From Vibrio quintilis (GTDB lineage Bacteria > Pseudomonadota > Gammaproteobacteria > Enterobacterales > Vibrionaceae): a stretch of 64,000 nt of DNA. Of this stretch, positions 9,686 through 20,447 are shown one piece after another. The stretch's first letter is position 1. Each line of letters begins with the position of its first letter. A program made the translations under genes and the position numbers. Under the pieces are notes generated by a model that was given only the letters and a program-made list of their open reading frames with translations, was not told the DNA's origin and made no database searches. The stretch lies in contig NZ_AP024897.1 in the NCBI RefSeq assembly GCF_024529975.1, positions 124,001-188,000 of the forward strand, in the 5' to 3' direction.

Positions 9686-10866
9686 GAATCATCCTCCGTC
9701 AAACTGGTGACTTCTTTACGCAGACGATTATTAATAATATCGGTGAGTTGGCTTTGTGACTCCAGCTTGACCGGGTAGTTGACCTGGATATTTTTCTTAC
9801 CCAGCATCTCAAGCATGTGATTGAACTGCTTCACATGATTGTTTTCCTGATTCAGGAAGGAAACAGACCACTCTCTGGCCGTTGAAAGTGCGGTGCTGTA
9901 TACCGCCTGTTGCTCGTTATAAACTGCACGGATAGCTGTTTCCAGCTTCGCTTTCAGGTTCTCTCTTAAGTAGAAATCCTGTTTTGGAGAAAGCAGTGGA
10001 ATCACATTGCCGTCTCTGGTGCGGAATGTAATGAAATTATTGACAAAATCTTTGGCTGAAGTCAGCAGGTTATGTTGCCAGTCACTGACATTCTCTGTGA
10101 CTTCATCCTTTTGTACTTCCGGCGCATCAGGCAATATTGCATTGGCTAATGGCAATTGATCAATTTGTTGCTGCAGACTGGTCAGGCGAATCACTAAGCC
10201 ATCTTTGTCGACCAGTGGAACAGCTTTCAGTGTTGTAATGTCTTGAGCCATCGACTGTCGCAGAGGGACAAGACTTGGGTCGTTCAACGCTGCGATGCGT
10301 TGATCGGCACTTTCCATGAGCAGAGTGGCACTTTGAACATCATGCTCCAGAAAGAGCTTTCTTCCGGCAAGTTTTACCAGATAATCTGACTCAGCCAGCA
10401 GCCAGTCATTCGGGCGGCGTCCTTTGATGTCTGCCAAAGCCAGCTGCAGGCTTTCAATGCTCTTATGCTGCTGGTCCAGTAGGGTATCGAATTTATTGGA
10501 TGTATGAGTGAGTTTTTCCTGGGTTGATTGAGCCTGGGAAGTGACTTGCTGATTGAGCGTTGAAACTGATGTTTGCAACTGCTGCTGAAGCTGGGCTATC
10601 TGAGTCTGATAATTTTTTTGTATGTGATAAACATATGCGCCCATGCCTCCAGCGAGAATCAGGCTGAGAATAATGGCTGTTTTGGCAAGTCCGGCACCGG
10701 AAGCTGACTTATTGTCTTTTTGTTTTTGTGTCGATGTTTTCGCTGAAGATCCGGATGCTTGTTGTGTTTTGCCCGAAGACGTATGACCTGAAGTGGATGG
10801 TGATTGAGATTCTGGCTTGCTGTCTTTTGGCTGCAGTTCTTTGGATTGATTGTTTTTATCAGTCAT
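9682..10866 (-). CDS. hemX: HemX membrane protein (uroporphyrinogen operon)
   Basis: A 394-residue protein. A polar Ser/Gln/Lys-rich cytoplasmic N-terminus of about 60 residues is followed by one transmembrane segment (TAIILSLILAGGMGAYVY) and a periplasmic coiled-coil region. It was once annotated as a uroporphyrinogen III methyltransferase, but no SAM-binding methyltransferase motif is visible. It lies 12 bases after hemD and overlaps hemY. Confidence 0.9.
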   Translation of the reverse strand: MTDKNNQSKELQPKDSKPESQSPSTSGHTSSGKTQQASGSSAKTSTQKQKDNKSASGAGLAKTAIILSLILAGGMGAYVYHIQKNYQTQIAQLQQQLQTSVSTLNQQVTSQAQSTQEKLTHTSNKFDTLLDQQHKSIESLQLALADIKGRRPNDWLLAESDYLVKLAGRKLFLEHDVQSATLLMESADQRIAALNDPSLVPLRQSMAQDITTLKAVPLVDKDGLVIRLTSLQQQIDQLPLANAILPDAPEVQKDEVTENVSDWQHNLLTSAKDFVNNFITFRTRDGNVIPLLSPKQDFYLRENLKAKLETAIRAVYNEQQAVYSTALSTAREWSVSFLNQENNHVKQFNHMLEMLGKKNIQVNYPVKLESQSQLTDIINNRLRKEVTSLTEDDS

Positions 10867-10878
10867 TGATGGTTCCTA

Positions 10879-11616
10879 TCACTCTTTCTGGGGCTGAAGT
10901 GCAGCCACTAAATCTGAATTATTGGCGCTACCCACAACGATAATATGTGTGAATCCCATATCTTGTGCAATTTTTTTTATTCGCTGACTAGGGACAAGTA
11001 ATATTCGATCAAATAGCCATGGGTGATAAAATTCCGGTATTTGCGAAACAAAAAAGTTGAGTTGAGAAACGCTGGTGATAACGACTTTTTCGATGGCTGC
11101 ATCCTGCCATGTGTGCACCATGTGCTCCGCATTAAACGGCACCATTTCCCGCTGATAAACCTCGCAATAGTTGATCCGGGCTCCCTGCTTTTTTAGCTCC
11201 TGAGCGATGAGCTCTCTTCCGCCGTTTCCCCTGAGTATCATGATTGAGATACCTGAGAGATTCTGAAGTTCCGGAAGCTTTATAAAGTGTTCACTGTCAC
11301 TAAACCCGGGATAGTTTACCGGTTGTTGGGTAAAATTACTCAAAAGCTGTGCAGTTTTTTGACCAATGGCAAGATATCTGATGTGTTCCGGCCACCTGTA
11401 GCCCTGTTCCATGAGATATTCATGGCTAAACCGGGCTGCCTGCTGGCTGATGGCAATTACGATCTGGCTTTGCTCTATCTGAGAAATGAGCTGTGGACAC
11501 TCCCGTCCTCTTTTAAAGCGAACAAGAGGGAGATGAATGGCTGAAAAGCCATGTTGAGTCAGTTGATGGCACAGCTCTTGTCCGTGCGGTTGCGGACGAA
11601 TAACAAGGATGCTCAT
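10879..11616 (-). CDS. hemD: Uroporphyrinogen-III synthase
   Basis: A 245-residue HemD-family protein with the two-lobed pattern: N-terminal [16 protein letters not shown], then [10 protein letters not shown] and [12 protein letters not shown], where the family has its weakly conserved active-site loops. It cyclises hydroxymethylbilane with inversion of ring D. The start overlaps the hemC stop by four bases. Confidence 0.94.
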   Translation of the reverse strand: MSILVIRPQPHGQELCHQLTQHGFSAIHLPLVRFKRGRECPQLISQIEQSQIVIAISQQAARFSHEYLMEQGYRWPEHIRYLAIGQKTAQLLSNFTQQPVNYPGFSDSEHFIKLPELQNLSGISIMILRGNGGRELIAQELKKQGARINYCEVYQREMVPFNAEHMVHTWQDAAIEKVVITSVSQLNFFVSQIPEFYHPWLFDRILLVPSQRIKKIAQDMGFTHIIVVGSANNSDLVAALQPQKE

Positions 11617-12557
11617 GATGATTCTGTTGCGTGACTCAGGCGATCAAGGATTTCTTGCGCACCATCCTGAATCAACTGTTCTGCCAGTGAGATCCCGAGC
11701 TGTTCTGCTGTTTCCCGCGGGCCCCGAATTTCTCCGCGTACAATTTGACTGCCATCAGGTTCACCAACCAATGCTCTGAGCCATAGCTGGTCATTTTCAA
11801 GCTCGGCATAACTGCCTATTGGTACCTGACATCCGCCTTGCAGTGTCAGATTCATTGCCCGCTCACAACGAACCCGGTCTGAAGTCTCGATATGATTCAA
11901 TGCTTCAAGCTTCTCCTGTAGCCAGACATCATCAAGCCGGCACTCAATACCCACAGCACCCTGACCAACTGCAGGCAGAGATTGTTCCGGGTCTAAATAG
12001 CTTTGGATTCTTTGTTCAAGTTGTAAACGTTTCAGACCGGCAGCAGCGAGGATGATCGCATCAAATTCTCCGGCATCCAGCTTACTCAGGCGGGTGCCTA
12101 CATTTCCTCTCAGCTCTTTCACAACCAGATCAGGGCGATAAGATTTTAACTGGCACTGCCTGCGTAAACTGCAGGTGCCAATGGTAGCTCCCTGCGGAAG
12201 TGCATCAACAGAGTGATATTGGTTCGAGACAAACGCATCTCTTGGATCGTCCCGTTCACAAATTGTGACCAAACCGAGTCCGGACGGAAAGTCGACCGGT
12301 ACATCTTTCATGGAATGAACCGCAAGGTCGGCCCGCCCTTCCAGTATTGCGACTTCCAGCTCTTTAACAAACAGCCCTTTACCACCGACTTTGGCCAGTG
12401 GTGTATCTAAAATGACATCCCCTTTGGTTGTCATGGTGATTAACTCTACAGTTAACTCAGGATATTCTTTCAGCAGGGCATTTTTCACATATTCAGCCTG
12501 CCAGAGGGCGAGTGGACTTTTTCGGGTAGCAATTCGGACTGGACGGTTATTTGTCAT
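11613..12557 (-). CDS. hemC: Hydroxymethylbilane synthase (porphobilinogen deaminase)
   Basis: A 314-residue enzyme that polymerises four porphobilinogens. Recognisable features are [18 protein letters not shown], the catalytic loop region VHSMKDVP, the arginine-rich [11 protein letters not shown], and the dipyrromethane-cofactor cysteine in [10 protein letters not shown]. It is the first gene of the operon and is divergent from cyaA, as in E. coli. Confidence 0.98.
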   Translation of the reverse strand: MTNNRPVRIATRKSPLALWQAEYVKNALLKEYPELTVELITMTTKGDVILDTPLAKVGGKGLFVKELEVAILEGRADLAVHSMKDVPVDFPSGLGLVTICERDDPRDAFVSNQYHSVDALPQGATIGTCSLRRQCQLKSYRPDLVVKELRGNVGTRLSKLDAGEFDAIILAAAGLKRLQLEQRIQSYLDPEQSLPAVGQGAVGIECRLDDVWLQEKLEALNHIETSDRVRCERAMNLTLQGGCQVPIGSYAELENDQLWLRALVGEPDGSQIVRGEIRGPRETAEQLGISLAEQLIQDGAQEILDRLSHATESS

Positions 12558-12682
12558 AGTTATTTCTGATTTTTCTATCGCTGATGGCCTGAGTTCATCC
12601 TAACATTCTTTTCAGAAAAATCGAAAATCAAGAATAAATAAGTGAATCTGGTTGAATAATGACTCGCATTATTTTATTTTTG

Positions 12683-12767
12683 TGATGTAGCTCTTGTTTA
12701 TAGAATGAGCTATTATTTAGAAGTAACGAATGAGAATATTGATAATTTGGTGAAGTAGCTCGTGTTT
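12683..12767. repeat. Direct repeat in the hemC-cyaA divergent promoter region
   Basis: TGATGTAGCTCTTGTTT (12683-12699) recurs as TGAAGTAGCTCGTGTTT (12751-12767), a 17-base direct repeat with two mismatches, 68 bases apart. The 337-base gap between the divergent genes holds these copies and the CRP site. They may be binding sites of an unidentified regulator. Confidence 0.5.
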
Positions 12768-12808
12768 CCCTGTAAAGCCCGGGGCTAAATCTTTACCAGA
12801 GATAAATA

Positions 12809-12830
12809 AAATGATACATTGATCACGTTT
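12809..12830 (+). promoter_or_regulatory. CRP binding site upstream of cyaA
   Basis: The core ATTGATCACGTTTT is identical to that of the CRP site in the E. coli cyaA P2 promoter, where cAMP-CRP represses adenylate cyclase expression. It lies about 65 bases before the start codon. Confidence 0.75.
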
Positions 12831-12894
12831 TTCCCACGATATTGTGCGGATTGTGAGCAACTTAACAGACTGTATTTAACCAAGGATATCACCC

Positions 12895-15438
12895 TTGCTA
12901 AGCTATACTGAGACTTTGATAGAAAGATTAGATCATCTGAATCAGCTGCGCACTGAGCGTGCGCTTGCATTGATGGATCTTCAAAGTCAACGTGTATTTC
13001 GTCTCATTCCCGCACTTTTTCATTTCAACCATCCAGCGATTCCCGGTTATTTCAATCAAGATGTTCCTTTCGGTGTCTGGGGATTTAAACCTGATGTTTA
13101 CCAGCAACGTTTCGTCAGTGATACAGAGTTAACACTGGGTCATGCGCTTTATCAGGAGCCAACGCCACATATTCTGGGCTTGTACACGATGGGAAGTACT
13201 TCCTCTATTGGTCAGAGTACTTCCAGTGATCTGGACATCTGGGTATGCATTCACTCTTCCATGGGGCTGGAATTAAGAGAAAAGCTGGCTAAAAAATGTT
13301 TGTTGCTGACCGACTGGGCAAAAACTCAGGGGGTGGAAGCCAACTTTTTTATCATGGATGAGCAGCGTTTTCGTCATCAGCATTCTGAAGAAATGACGGG
13401 GGAGAACTGCGGTTCTTCTCAGCATTTATTGCTACTGGATGAATTTTACCGCTCTGCGGTTCGTCTGGCGGGAAAACGTCTCTTATGGCAGATTGTTCCT
13501 CCTGAGATGGAAGAGTGCTACGACGAGTATACGCAGCAGCTTTGTCAAAAGTCTTATATTAATTGTGACGAATGGTTCGACTTTGGCCGGCTGAACCATA
13601 TCCCGGCTGAAGAATATTTTGGGGCGAATCTTTGGCAGCTGTATAAAAGTATTGATTCACCATATAAGTCTGTTCTGAAAGCGATCCTGCTAGAAGCCTA
13701 TTCCTGGGAATATCCACATACACAACTGCTAAGTATAGATAGTAAGCGGCGGTTTTTTACGCATGAGCCTGAGTTATATGGCATCGATGCTTATTACCTG
13801 ATGCTGGAAAAGGTGACTCAGTATCTTGAGCGTATCAACGATCAAACCCGGCTAAATTTGGTCCGGCGCTGCTTTTATTTAAAAACGCATGAAAAGTTAT
13901 CCCGTGAGCCGGGGGTCGGCTCTATGCCGTGGCGCCGGGCTGCACTCCAGGAGCTTTCTGAGGCCTGGGGCTGGTCTGCTGAAGAAATTGAAGGCCTCGA
14001 TAATCGCCGGAACTGGAAAGTAGAGCAGGTTAAAGTTGTTCACGGTGATTTACTGGATGCTTTAATGCAAAGTTACCGGAATCTGATTCAGTTTGCCCGC
14101 CGTAATGATATTACCTCTTCTATTAGTCCTCAGGATATTTCTATTCTTGCCCGGAAACTGTATACCGCCTTTGAAATCCTTCCGGGTAAAGTGACGCTGC
14201 TGAATCCTCAGATTTCACCCGATTTACATGAGTCTGATTTGTCGTTTATTGAAGTGCAGCAAGGGCGGACAAATCCAAATGGCTGGTATCTTTATAAGCA
14301 GCCACTTGTGGCACATCAGCTGATTGGTCAGCGATATTTAGAGCATCATGAATATCTGAGTAAACTGGTCTCATGGGCTTTTTTCAATGGGCTGATTACG
14401 GAGTCAACCCGGTTGGATGCCGTCATCCGTGATGGGCAGCTGGATATTGATAAGTTATATCAAATGGTCAGCGATTTACGGAATACCTTCTCATTGCATA
14501 AACGCCGTCCGACTATGCAGGCATTGGCGAGTCCCTGTGAAATCAACCAGCTTGCCATGTTTATTAATTTTGAACGGGATCCTACCTGTAATATTTCCGG
14601 GAAAACCCTCAAAATTGATTTGAAGACGGTCGATGTATTGAGCTTTGGCCGACAGCAGGAATGTCTGGTTGGTAGTATTGATTTAGTGTACCGAAACTCC
14701 TGGCATGAGGTCCGCACCTTACATTTTGAAGGTGAAACAGCAATTCTTGATGCGCTTAAGACGATGTTATGCAAAATGCATCAGGATGCACTTCCTCCCG
14801 AATCTGTCGATGTTTTTTGTTACAGTAAGAATTTGCGGGGCGTGATCCGGAATGCAATTTACCAGCTTTTAGCTGAATGTATTGATTTAAGATTAAAACC
14901 GATTGATCAAATGAAACGTCGCCGCTTTAAAGCGTTGCGGGTGCAGGATCAAATGTACGGATTCTTTTTTGAACGCCGGGGTGTTTCAGTTCAGCGGCTT
15001 GAAAATTCCGTCGACTTTTATCGTAGTATTTCTATCAATAAAGTGAATGGTTCACCTTTACTGATGATTGACCGTGAACAGGATTTCCATTTACCGGATG
15101 TCATTGATGGCTTTGCCAGTGAAGGTCTGATCCAGTTCTTCTTCGAAGATTCTGAGAAAGGTTTTAATATTTACGTGTTGGATGAGTCGAACCGGGTGGA
15201 AGTTTATCACCAGTTCAGTGGCAGTAAAGACGACATGGTTGCCAGTCTGAATAACTTCTACACTTCGATGCGTGACGAGAATAAAGTGTCCTCTAAATTT
15301 ATCAATTTTAATCTGCCACAGTATTATCAGATACTACACCCGGAAGATGGGTGTAGTTATATTATTCCTTATCGTAGTGACTCGTCATCCGGTTCTGCTG
15401 AGCGGGGTTCGGATTCTCTTTCACAACGGTTTGGCTGA
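12895..15438 (+). CDS. cyaA: Class I adenylate cyclase
   Basis: An 847-residue enterobacterial-type adenylate cyclase making cAMP for CRP. The catalytic N-terminal half holds the nucleotidyltransferase signature GSTSSIGQSTSSDLDIWVC (about residues 100-118). The C-terminal half is the regulatory domain. The start is TTG, as in E. coli cyaA, and gives (M)LSYTETLIERLDHLNQLR; AAGGA lies nine bases upstream. A weak start codon is part of how cells keep this enzyme low. The upstream CRP site suggests feedback repression. Confidence 0.96.
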   Translation: MLSYTETLIERLDHLNQLRTERALALMDLQSQRVFRLIPALFHFNHPAIPGYFNQDVPFGVWGFKPDVYQQRFVSDTELTLGHALYQEPTPHILGLYTMGSTSSIGQSTSSDLDIWVCIHSSMGLELREKLAKKCLLLTDWAKTQGVEANFFIMDEQRFRHQHSEEMTGENCGSSQHLLLLDEFYRSAVRLAGKRLLWQIVPPEMEECYDEYTQQLCQKSYINCDEWFDFGRLNHIPAEEYFGANLWQLYKSIDSPYKSVLKAILLEAYSWEYPHTQLLSIDSKRRFFTHEPELYGIDAYYLMLEKVTQYLERINDQTRLNLVRRCFYLKTHEKLSREPGVGSMPWRRAALQELSEAWGWSAEEIEGLDNRRNWKVEQVKVVHGDLLDALMQSYRNLIQFARRNDITSSISPQDISILARKLYTAFEILPGKVTLLNPQISPDLHESDLSFIEVQQGRTNPNGWYLYKQPLVAHQLIGQRYLEHHEYLSKLVSWAFFNGLITESTRLDAVIRDGQLDIDKLYQMVSDLRNTFSLHKRRPTMQALASPCEINQLAMFINFERDPTCNISGKTLKIDLKTVDVLSFGRQQECLVGSIDLVYRNSWHEVRTLHFEGETAILDALKTMLCKMHQDALPPESVDVFCYSKNLRGVIRNAIYQLLAECIDLRLKPIDQMKRRRFKALRVQDQMYGFFFERRGVSVQRLENSVDFYRSISINKVNGSPLLMIDREQDFHLPDVIDGFASEGLIQFFFEDSEKGFNIYVLDESNRVEVYHQFSGSKDDMVASLNNFYTSMRDENKVSSKFINFNLPQYYQILHPEDGCSYIIPYRSDSSSGSAERGSDSLSQRFG

Positions 15439-15439
15439 T

Positions 15440-15754
15440 TTAATCCCATTCAATTTCTTCGTCGGCGTGCTTTTCACATTCCTGTTTGACCAGTACCAGT
15501 AGTTCCAGTCCTGTTTTCGAACAAATCCACTGATTGTCTTTATATTGAAAATGGAATCCACCGGATCTGGATGCCAGCCATATCTCATGCATGGGCTCCT
15601 GACGATTAATCACAATCTGGCTGCGATCCTCAAAATCGAGTGTCATAACATTTCCGGTCGTCTCATAATCGATATCGGCCCCGGAATCATCGATGAGCTG
15701 TTCAATGCGTTCCATTTGCTGATCAACATATTGATGAAATTCAGTATCGTTCAT
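15440..15754 (-). CDS. cyaY: Frataxin-like iron donor CyaY
   Basis: A 104-residue bacterial frataxin. The acidic first helix (TEFHQYVDQQMERIEQLIDD), the strand LDFEDRSQIVINRQ and the QEPMHEIWLASRSGGFHF motif define the family. It binds iron and modulates Fe-S cluster assembly by IscS/IscU. It is convergent with cyaA, one base from its stop codon. Confidence 0.96.
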   Translation of the reverse strand: MNDTEFHQYVDQQMERIEQLIDDSGADIDYETTGNVMTLDFEDRSQIVINRQEPMHEIWLASRSGGFHFQYKDNQWICSKTGLELLVLVKQECEKHADEEIEWD

Positions 15755-15830
15755 TCTTATGTCCTATTGCTTTTCCTGAATCTGGTGCGATTATAGGGGG
15801 CATTGAATAAATAATCACGATATATACAAA

Positions 15831-15950
15831 ATGAATAAAAAGTTGACGGCATTTTTGTTACTCTGCATGTTAGCGCTGTCGGGCTGCGGGCAAACGGGTG
15901 CCCTATATATGCCGGCAGATAAGCCTCAAAATGAGCAATCTCAGCCATAA
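15831..15950 (+). CDS. lptM: Small lipoprotein LptM (YifL)
   Basis: A 39-residue lipoprotein: MNKKLTAFLLLCMLALSGCG is a signal peptide with lipobox LSGC, then a short tail rich in Pro and Gln. The position directly before lysA/dapF matches E. coli yifL, now lptM, which helps LptD-LptE oxidative maturation at the outer membrane. It is short but the signal peptide, size and context agree. Confidence 0.88.
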   Translation: MNKKLTAFLLLCMLALSGCGQTGALYMPADKPQNEQSQP

Positions 15951-15978
15951 TCATCAATTAGTGTGAAGGGAAAAGATT

Positions 15979-17229
15979 TTGGATTACTTCAATTACCGGG
16001 ATGGCCAGCTTTGGGCCGAAGATGTCACTGTCGCGCAACTGGCACAAGATTTCGGAACGCCGTTGTATGTTTACTCCAGAGCAACACTGGAACGTCACTG
16101 GCATGCTTTTGATAAGGCGGTTGGTGATCATCCTCACTTAGTTTGTTATGCCGTGAAAGCTAATTCAAATATCGGTGTCCTGAATGTGCTGGCCCGTCTG
16201 GGCTCTGGCTTCGATATTGTTTCAGCCGGAGAGCTTGAACGGGTAATTGCTGCGGGTGGAGATCCGGCTAAAATCGTTTTCTCTGGTGTTGGAAAAACAG
16301 AGACCGAAATGGTCCGTGCCCTTGAGCTGGGCATTAAGTGCTTTAATGTTGAATCTGAACCAGAGCTGGAACGGCTCAATAAGGTCGCCGGATCTTTAGG
16401 TAAAGTTGCGCCGGTTTCATTGCGTATTAACCCGGATGTTGATGCGAAAACCCACCCTTACATATCAACGGGCCTGAGAGACAATAAGTTTGGTATCGCT
16501 TTTGATCGGGCTGCTGATGTATATCGGCTGGCGAACGATCTTGAACACCTGTCGATTCAGGGAATGGATTGCCATATTGGCTCTCAGCTGACCAACATTG
16601 AACCATTTATCGATGCAACCGATCGCTTGTTAGCGTTGATCGAACAGTTAAAATCAGAAGGGATTGAGATTCGCCATCTGGATGTTGGTGGTGGTCTGGG
16701 TGTCAGCTATCAGGATGAAACGCCGCCTCAGCCGTCTGAGTACGCGAAGACGCTTCTGTCCCGTTTAGCCAATCATCAGAACCTTGAGCTTATCTTTGAA
16801 CCGGGCCGGGCAATCGCGGCCAATGCAGGTTTGCTGCTGACAAAAGTTGAGTTTTTGAAGCATACAGAACATAAGAACTTTGCGATTGTTGATGCAGCAA
16901 TGAATGACCTGATGCGTCCTGCACTTTATCAGGCATGGCAGGCGATCATTCCTGTTGTTCCGCGCGAAGAGACAGAGACAGTTTACGATATTGTCGGACC
17001 TGTGTGTGAAACCAGTGACTTCCTTGGCAAAGATCGCAGCCTGTCTGTTCATGAAGGTGATATTCTGGCTGTTCGTTCTGCAGGTGCATACGGATTTGTG
17101 ATGTCTTCAAATTATAATACCCGGCAACGGGCTGCTGAAATTATGGTTGATGGCGATCAGGCGTATGTGGTTCGTCAGCGGGAATCTCTTGCTGACTTAT
17201 GGGCTCTGGAGACCCAATTGCCGGAGTAA
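15979..17229 (+). CDS. lysA: Diaminopimelate decarboxylase
   Basis: A 416-residue fold-type III PLP enzyme that makes L-lysine from meso-diaminopimelate. The PLP lysine is in CYAVKANSN; other signatures are [15 protein letters not shown] and [11 protein letters not shown], and the substrate cysteine in [11 protein letters not shown]. The start is TTG at 15979 with GAAGGG nine bases upstream, giving (M)[15 protein letters not shown]. It is followed directly by dapF, which makes its substrate. Confidence 0.97.
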   Translation: MDYFNYRDGQLWAEDVTVAQLAQDFGTPLYVYSRATLERHWHAFDKAVGDHPHLVCYAVKANSNIGVLNVLARLGSGFDIVSAGELERVIAAGGDPAKIVFSGVGKTETEMVRALELGIKCFNVESEPELERLNKVAGSLGKVAPVSLRINPDVDAKTHPYISTGLRDNKFGIAFDRAADVYRLANDLEHLSIQGMDCHIGSQLTNIEPFIDATDRLLALIEQLKSEGIEIRHLDVGGGLGVSYQDETPPQPSEYAKTLLSRLANHQNLELIFEPGRAIAANAGLLLTKVEFLKHTEHKNFAIVDAAMNDLMRPALYQAWQAIIPVVPREETETVYDIVGPVCETSDFLGKDRSLSVHEGDILAVRSAGAYGFVMSSNYNTRQRAAEIMVDGDQAYVVRQRESLADLWALETQLPE

Positions 17230-17237
17230 AGAATTTT

Positions 17238-18068
17238 ATGCATTTCCACTTTTCTAAAATGCATGGTTTGGGTAACGACTTCATGGTCGTTGATTGTATT
17301 ACCCAAAATGTATTTTTTTCACCTGAATTGATCCGTCGTCTGGCGGATCGTCACACCGGTGTAGGCTTTGATCAGCTACTCATCGTTGAAGCCCCCTATG
17401 ATCCTGAAACCGATTTTCATTACCGGATTTTTAATGCCGATGGCAGTGAAGTTGAGCAGTGCGGGAATGGCGCCCGTTGCTTTGCCCGTTTTGTCCGGAT
17501 GAAAGGATTAACCAATAAATTCAACATTCATGTCAGTACTAAAAAAGGAAAGATGGTTCTGAACGTTGAGGAAGACGATCAGATTACCGCAAACATGGGT
17601 GTGCCTGAATTTGTGCCTCACAAAATTCCTTTTAAAGCAAAACAGCAGGAAAAAACCTATATTTTACGTGTAGACGGGCAGACTTTGTTCTGTGGTGCCG
17701 TGAGTATGGGAAATCCACACGTTGTGACCATTGTTGACGATGTGTTGACCGCAGATGTTGACACGCTGGGGCCTCAGCTGGAATCTCATGAACGGTTCCC
17801 TGAGCGGGTCAATGCTGGTTTTATGCAGATTGTTCATCCCGGAGAGATTCACTTAAGGGTTTATGAACGCGGTGTTGGTGAAACCCAGGCTTGTGGCAGT
17901 GGTGCCTGTGCCGCTGTTGCTGTTGGCATTCTTCAGGGAGTGCTGGATGAAACTGTTGTGGTCAGGCTTACGAGAGGAGAACTGAAAATTCACTGGAAGG
18001 GGCCGGGTAAACCGTTATATATGACGGGACCGACCGCGCATGTTTTTGATGGTCAGATTTCTTGCTGA
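17238..18068 (+). CDS. dapF: Diaminopimelate epimerase
   Basis: A 276-residue enzyme interconverting LL- and meso-diaminopimelate for lysine and peptidoglycan. The two catalytic cysteines are in NGARCFARF and [10 protein letters not shown]. The start is the ATG at 17238 ([16 protein letters not shown]), the family N-terminus; an in-frame ATG at 17199 lies inside lysA and is rejected. Confidence 0.97.
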   Translation: MHFHFSKMHGLGNDFMVVDCITQNVFFSPELIRRLADRHTGVGFDQLLIVEAPYDPETDFHYRIFNADGSEVEQCGNGARCFARFVRMKGLTNKFNIHVSTKKGKMVLNVEEDDQITANMGVPEFVPHKIPFKAKQQEKTYILRVDGQTLFCGAVSMGNPHVVTIVDDVLTADVDTLGPQLESHERFPERVNAGFMQIVHPGEIHLRVYERGVGETQACGSGACAAVAVGILQGVLDETVVVRLTRGELKIHWKGPGKPLYMTGPTAHVFDGQISC

Positions 18069-18079
18069 GAAGGGATATT

Positions 18080-18769
18080 GTGTCTAGCACTGATATAGAA
18101 ATTGAAGAAAGTGATGCACTGACAGCCGAGGTGGTGGCTGAATACCTTCGTCATCATCCTGATTTTTTCATTCATCGTCCGGAGCTGGCAGAACGCCTGA
18201 CTTTACCGCAAGAGCCGGGCGCGGTTTCACTGGCTCATATACAGATGCGTCGTCAGCGTCAGCGTATTGAATCTCTTGAGGAAGAAATTACCGCTTTAAT
18301 GTCGCTGGCGGCTGGTAATGATCGCACATTTCAGCACTTCATGGTGTTGCAGGAAGACATACTGCGTTGCGATGAACTGTTTCAGGTGATTCGCCTGATT
18401 GAACAAAGAGCCGCAGATATCAACCTGAGAGCTTATATTCGTTTATCCGCGCCATTGTCTGCCAGTCAATACCGGTTGGATATGGATTACTGGCAAAGTT
18501 TTTCCCGCAGTTATCTCAATGGTAGTCAGGCTTATCTGGGCAGAATGCGAAAGGTTGATCGGGATGGACTATTTGGCGGGCAAACGCCATCGCCTGAGTT
18601 TGGTTCCTACGTTGTTCTGCCACTGGAGTCCCATAAAATGGCCGGAATTCTGGCTTTTTCCAGCGAAGATGGCGGACACTTTCAGCCTTCAATGGATACG
18701 CTCTTTTTGTATCATCTCGGCGTGGTACTCTCTCACCTGATTGATATTTTACCCTGGAAGCGTTCGTGA
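18080..18769 (+). CDS. DUF484 family protein
   Basis: A 229-residue GAF-like DUF484 protein, found between dapF and xerC in gammaproteobacteria. The N-terminal helix [25 protein letters not shown] is typical, followed by a short coiled coil and a GAF-like domain. The GTG at 18080 has AAGGG six bases upstream; an upstream TTG at 18062 overlaps dapF. The function is unknown. Confidence 0.88.
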   Translation: MSSTDIEIEESDALTAEVVAEYLRHHPDFFIHRPELAERLTLPQEPGAVSLAHIQMRRQRQRIESLEEEITALMSLAAGNDRTFQHFMVLQEDILRCDELFQVIRLIEQRAADINLRAYIRLSAPLSASQYRLDMDYWQSFSRSYLNGSQAYLGRMRKVDRDGLFGGQTPSPEFGSYVVLPLESHKMAGILAFSSEDGGHFQPSMDTLFLYHLGVVLSHLIDILPWKRS

Positions 18770-18770
18770 T

Positions 18771-19703
18771 ATGAACGAGACGCCGGGCTCTGCGCTACCG
18801 CAGACACTCCTTCAGCCCCTGAATCGTTTCGATGAATATATGCGAAATGAAAGAGGGTTGAGTGAGCATACCCGTCAGAATTACCGGCAGCAGTTGATAC
18901 ATATGGCTGAGTATCTGGCACAAAGAGGTTTGAATTCCTGGCAACAGGTTGATGCTGCCTGGGTCAGGCAGCTTGCAGCCCAAGGGATGCGCGAAGGCAT
19001 GAAAGCCAGTAGTATTGGAACCCGTTTGTCATCACTGCGCAGTTTTTTCGATTTTCTGATTCTGCGCGGGGAATTGCCCGCCAATCCTGCCAAAGGGGTT
19101 TCCGCGCCGAAGAAAAAGCGTCCTTTGCCTAAAAATCTGGATGTTGACGAAGTCGCTCAGTTGCTGGAGGTGAATGAAGATGATCCGCTGGCCGTGCGGG
19201 ACCGGGCTATGATGGAACTGATGTATGGCGCGGGTTTACGTTTAGCTGAGATGGTTAGTCTGAATCTGGCGGACCTGTCATTTGATCAGGGAGAGCTCCG
19301 GGTTATCGGTAAAGGTGACAAAGAGCGCAAAGTGCCGTTTACCGGTCAGGCGTCAGAGTGGATTCGCCGGTGGATTCCTTTCCGCGCACAACTGGCCCAT
19401 GCAGATGAACCCGCGCTATTTGTTTCAAAGCGGGGCATCAGAATTTCTCACCGGAATGTGCAGAAACGAATGGCTGAATGGGGAATCAGGCAGTCTGTTG
19501 ACAGCCATATCAGTCCCCATAAACTCCGCCATTCATTTGCGACTCATATTCTTGAATCAAGTCATGATTTACGTGCAGTTCAGGAATTACTGGGGCATGA
19601 AAATATTTCGACAACTCAAATATACACTCACCTTGATTTTCAGCATTTGGCGAATGTTTATGATCAGGCTCATCCACGTGCGAAGAAGAAGCGGGAAAGC
19701 TGA
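18771..19703 (+). CDS. xerC: Tyrosine recombinase XerC
   Basis: A 310-residue recombinase that with XerD resolves chromosome dimers at dif. The N-terminal SAM-like DNA-binding domain (about 15-100) precedes the catalytic domain. The catalytic set is visible: Arg in [10 protein letters not shown], Lys in [12 protein letters not shown], His and Arg in [10 protein letters not shown], His in [10 protein letters not shown] and Tyr in IYTHLDF. The ATG at 18771 directly follows the DUF484 stop. Confidence 0.97.
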   Translation: MNETPGSALPQTLLQPLNRFDEYMRNERGLSEHTRQNYRQQLIHMAEYLAQRGLNSWQQVDAAWVRQLAAQGMREGMKASSIGTRLSSLRSFFDFLILRGELPANPAKGVSAPKKKRPLPKNLDVDEVAQLLEVNEDDPLAVRDRAMMELMYGAGLRLAEMVSLNLADLSFDQGELRVIGKGDKERKVPFTGQASEWIRRWIPFRAQLAHADEPALFVSKRGIRISHRNVQKRMAEWGIRQSVDSHISPHKLRHSFATHILESSHDLRAVQELLGHENISTTQIYTHLDFQHLANVYDQAHPRAKKKRES

Positions 19704-19706
19704 ACC

Positions 19707-20429
19707 ATGCATTATTACCGTAATATGCCCCGTATCCGGGCAATGACTTTTGATCTTGATGACACTTTGTATGATAACCGGCCGGTCATTCAACAGCTGG
19801 AAAATAAGCTGATGACATGGATGAACACACATCATCCTGTGACAGCTTCCTGTTCACTGCAATGGTGGCAGCAGCAAAAACAATCCCTGCGGGAAGAGTA
19901 CCCGGAGATTATTCATGATGTCACTCAATGGCGTTTTCAGAGTATTTGCCGTGGTATGCAGGTGTTAGGTTACGATGAGCAAAAAGCGACGGAAGCAGCC
20001 AGAGAGGCAATTGTAGAAGTCCTTTACTGGCGTAATCAGATTCATGTGCCGGAAGAAACGCACCGGGTACTTCAGAAACTGGCTGAAAAAATACCGCTGA
20101 TCGCGATTACCAACGGGAATGCCAGTCCGGAAAAAATTGGTTTGTCTTCCTACTTTCAGCAAACGTTGAAAGCTGGTCCTGATGGGTTCTCTAAACCGCA
20201 TTCAGACTTGTTTATCAAAGCCAGACAAGAGCTTTCCTGCCCGCAGGAACAAATTTTACATATCGGCGATCACCTGAGAACGGATGTTGATGGTGCAAAA
20301 CGCAACGGTTTCAGTGCCTGCTGGCTGAATGTTGGCGGAGCAGAAAGTCTGACCCGGGCTAAACGTTCCCGGTTGCTGCCGGATATTGAAATTCACCAGC
20401 TGGATGAACTGTTACTTTTAGTTGAGTGA
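19707..20429 (+). CDS. yigB: HAD-family phosphatase YigB (FMN hydrolase)
   Basis: A 240-residue haloacid-dehalogenase-type hydrolase. Motif I is FDLDDTLYDN, motif II is IAITNGN, and motif III/IV is SKPHSDLF...IGDHLRTDVDGAKRNG. The N-terminus and the position after xerC match E. coli YigB, which dephosphorylates FMN. It starts three bases after xerC. Confidence 0.93.
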   Translation: MHYYRNMPRIRAMTFDLDDTLYDNRPVIQQLENKLMTWMNTHHPVTASCSLQWWQQQKQSLREEYPEIIHDVTQWRFQSICRGMQVLGYDEQKATEAAREAIVEVLYWRNQIHVPEETHRVLQKLAEKIPLIAITNGNASPEKIGLSSYFQQTLKAGPDGFSKPHSDLFIKARQELSCPQEQILHIGDHLRTDVDGAKRNGFSACWLNVGGAESLTRAKRSRLLPDIEIHQLDELLLLVE

Positions 20430-20447
20430 CGCTTGATTGAGTCGTGC

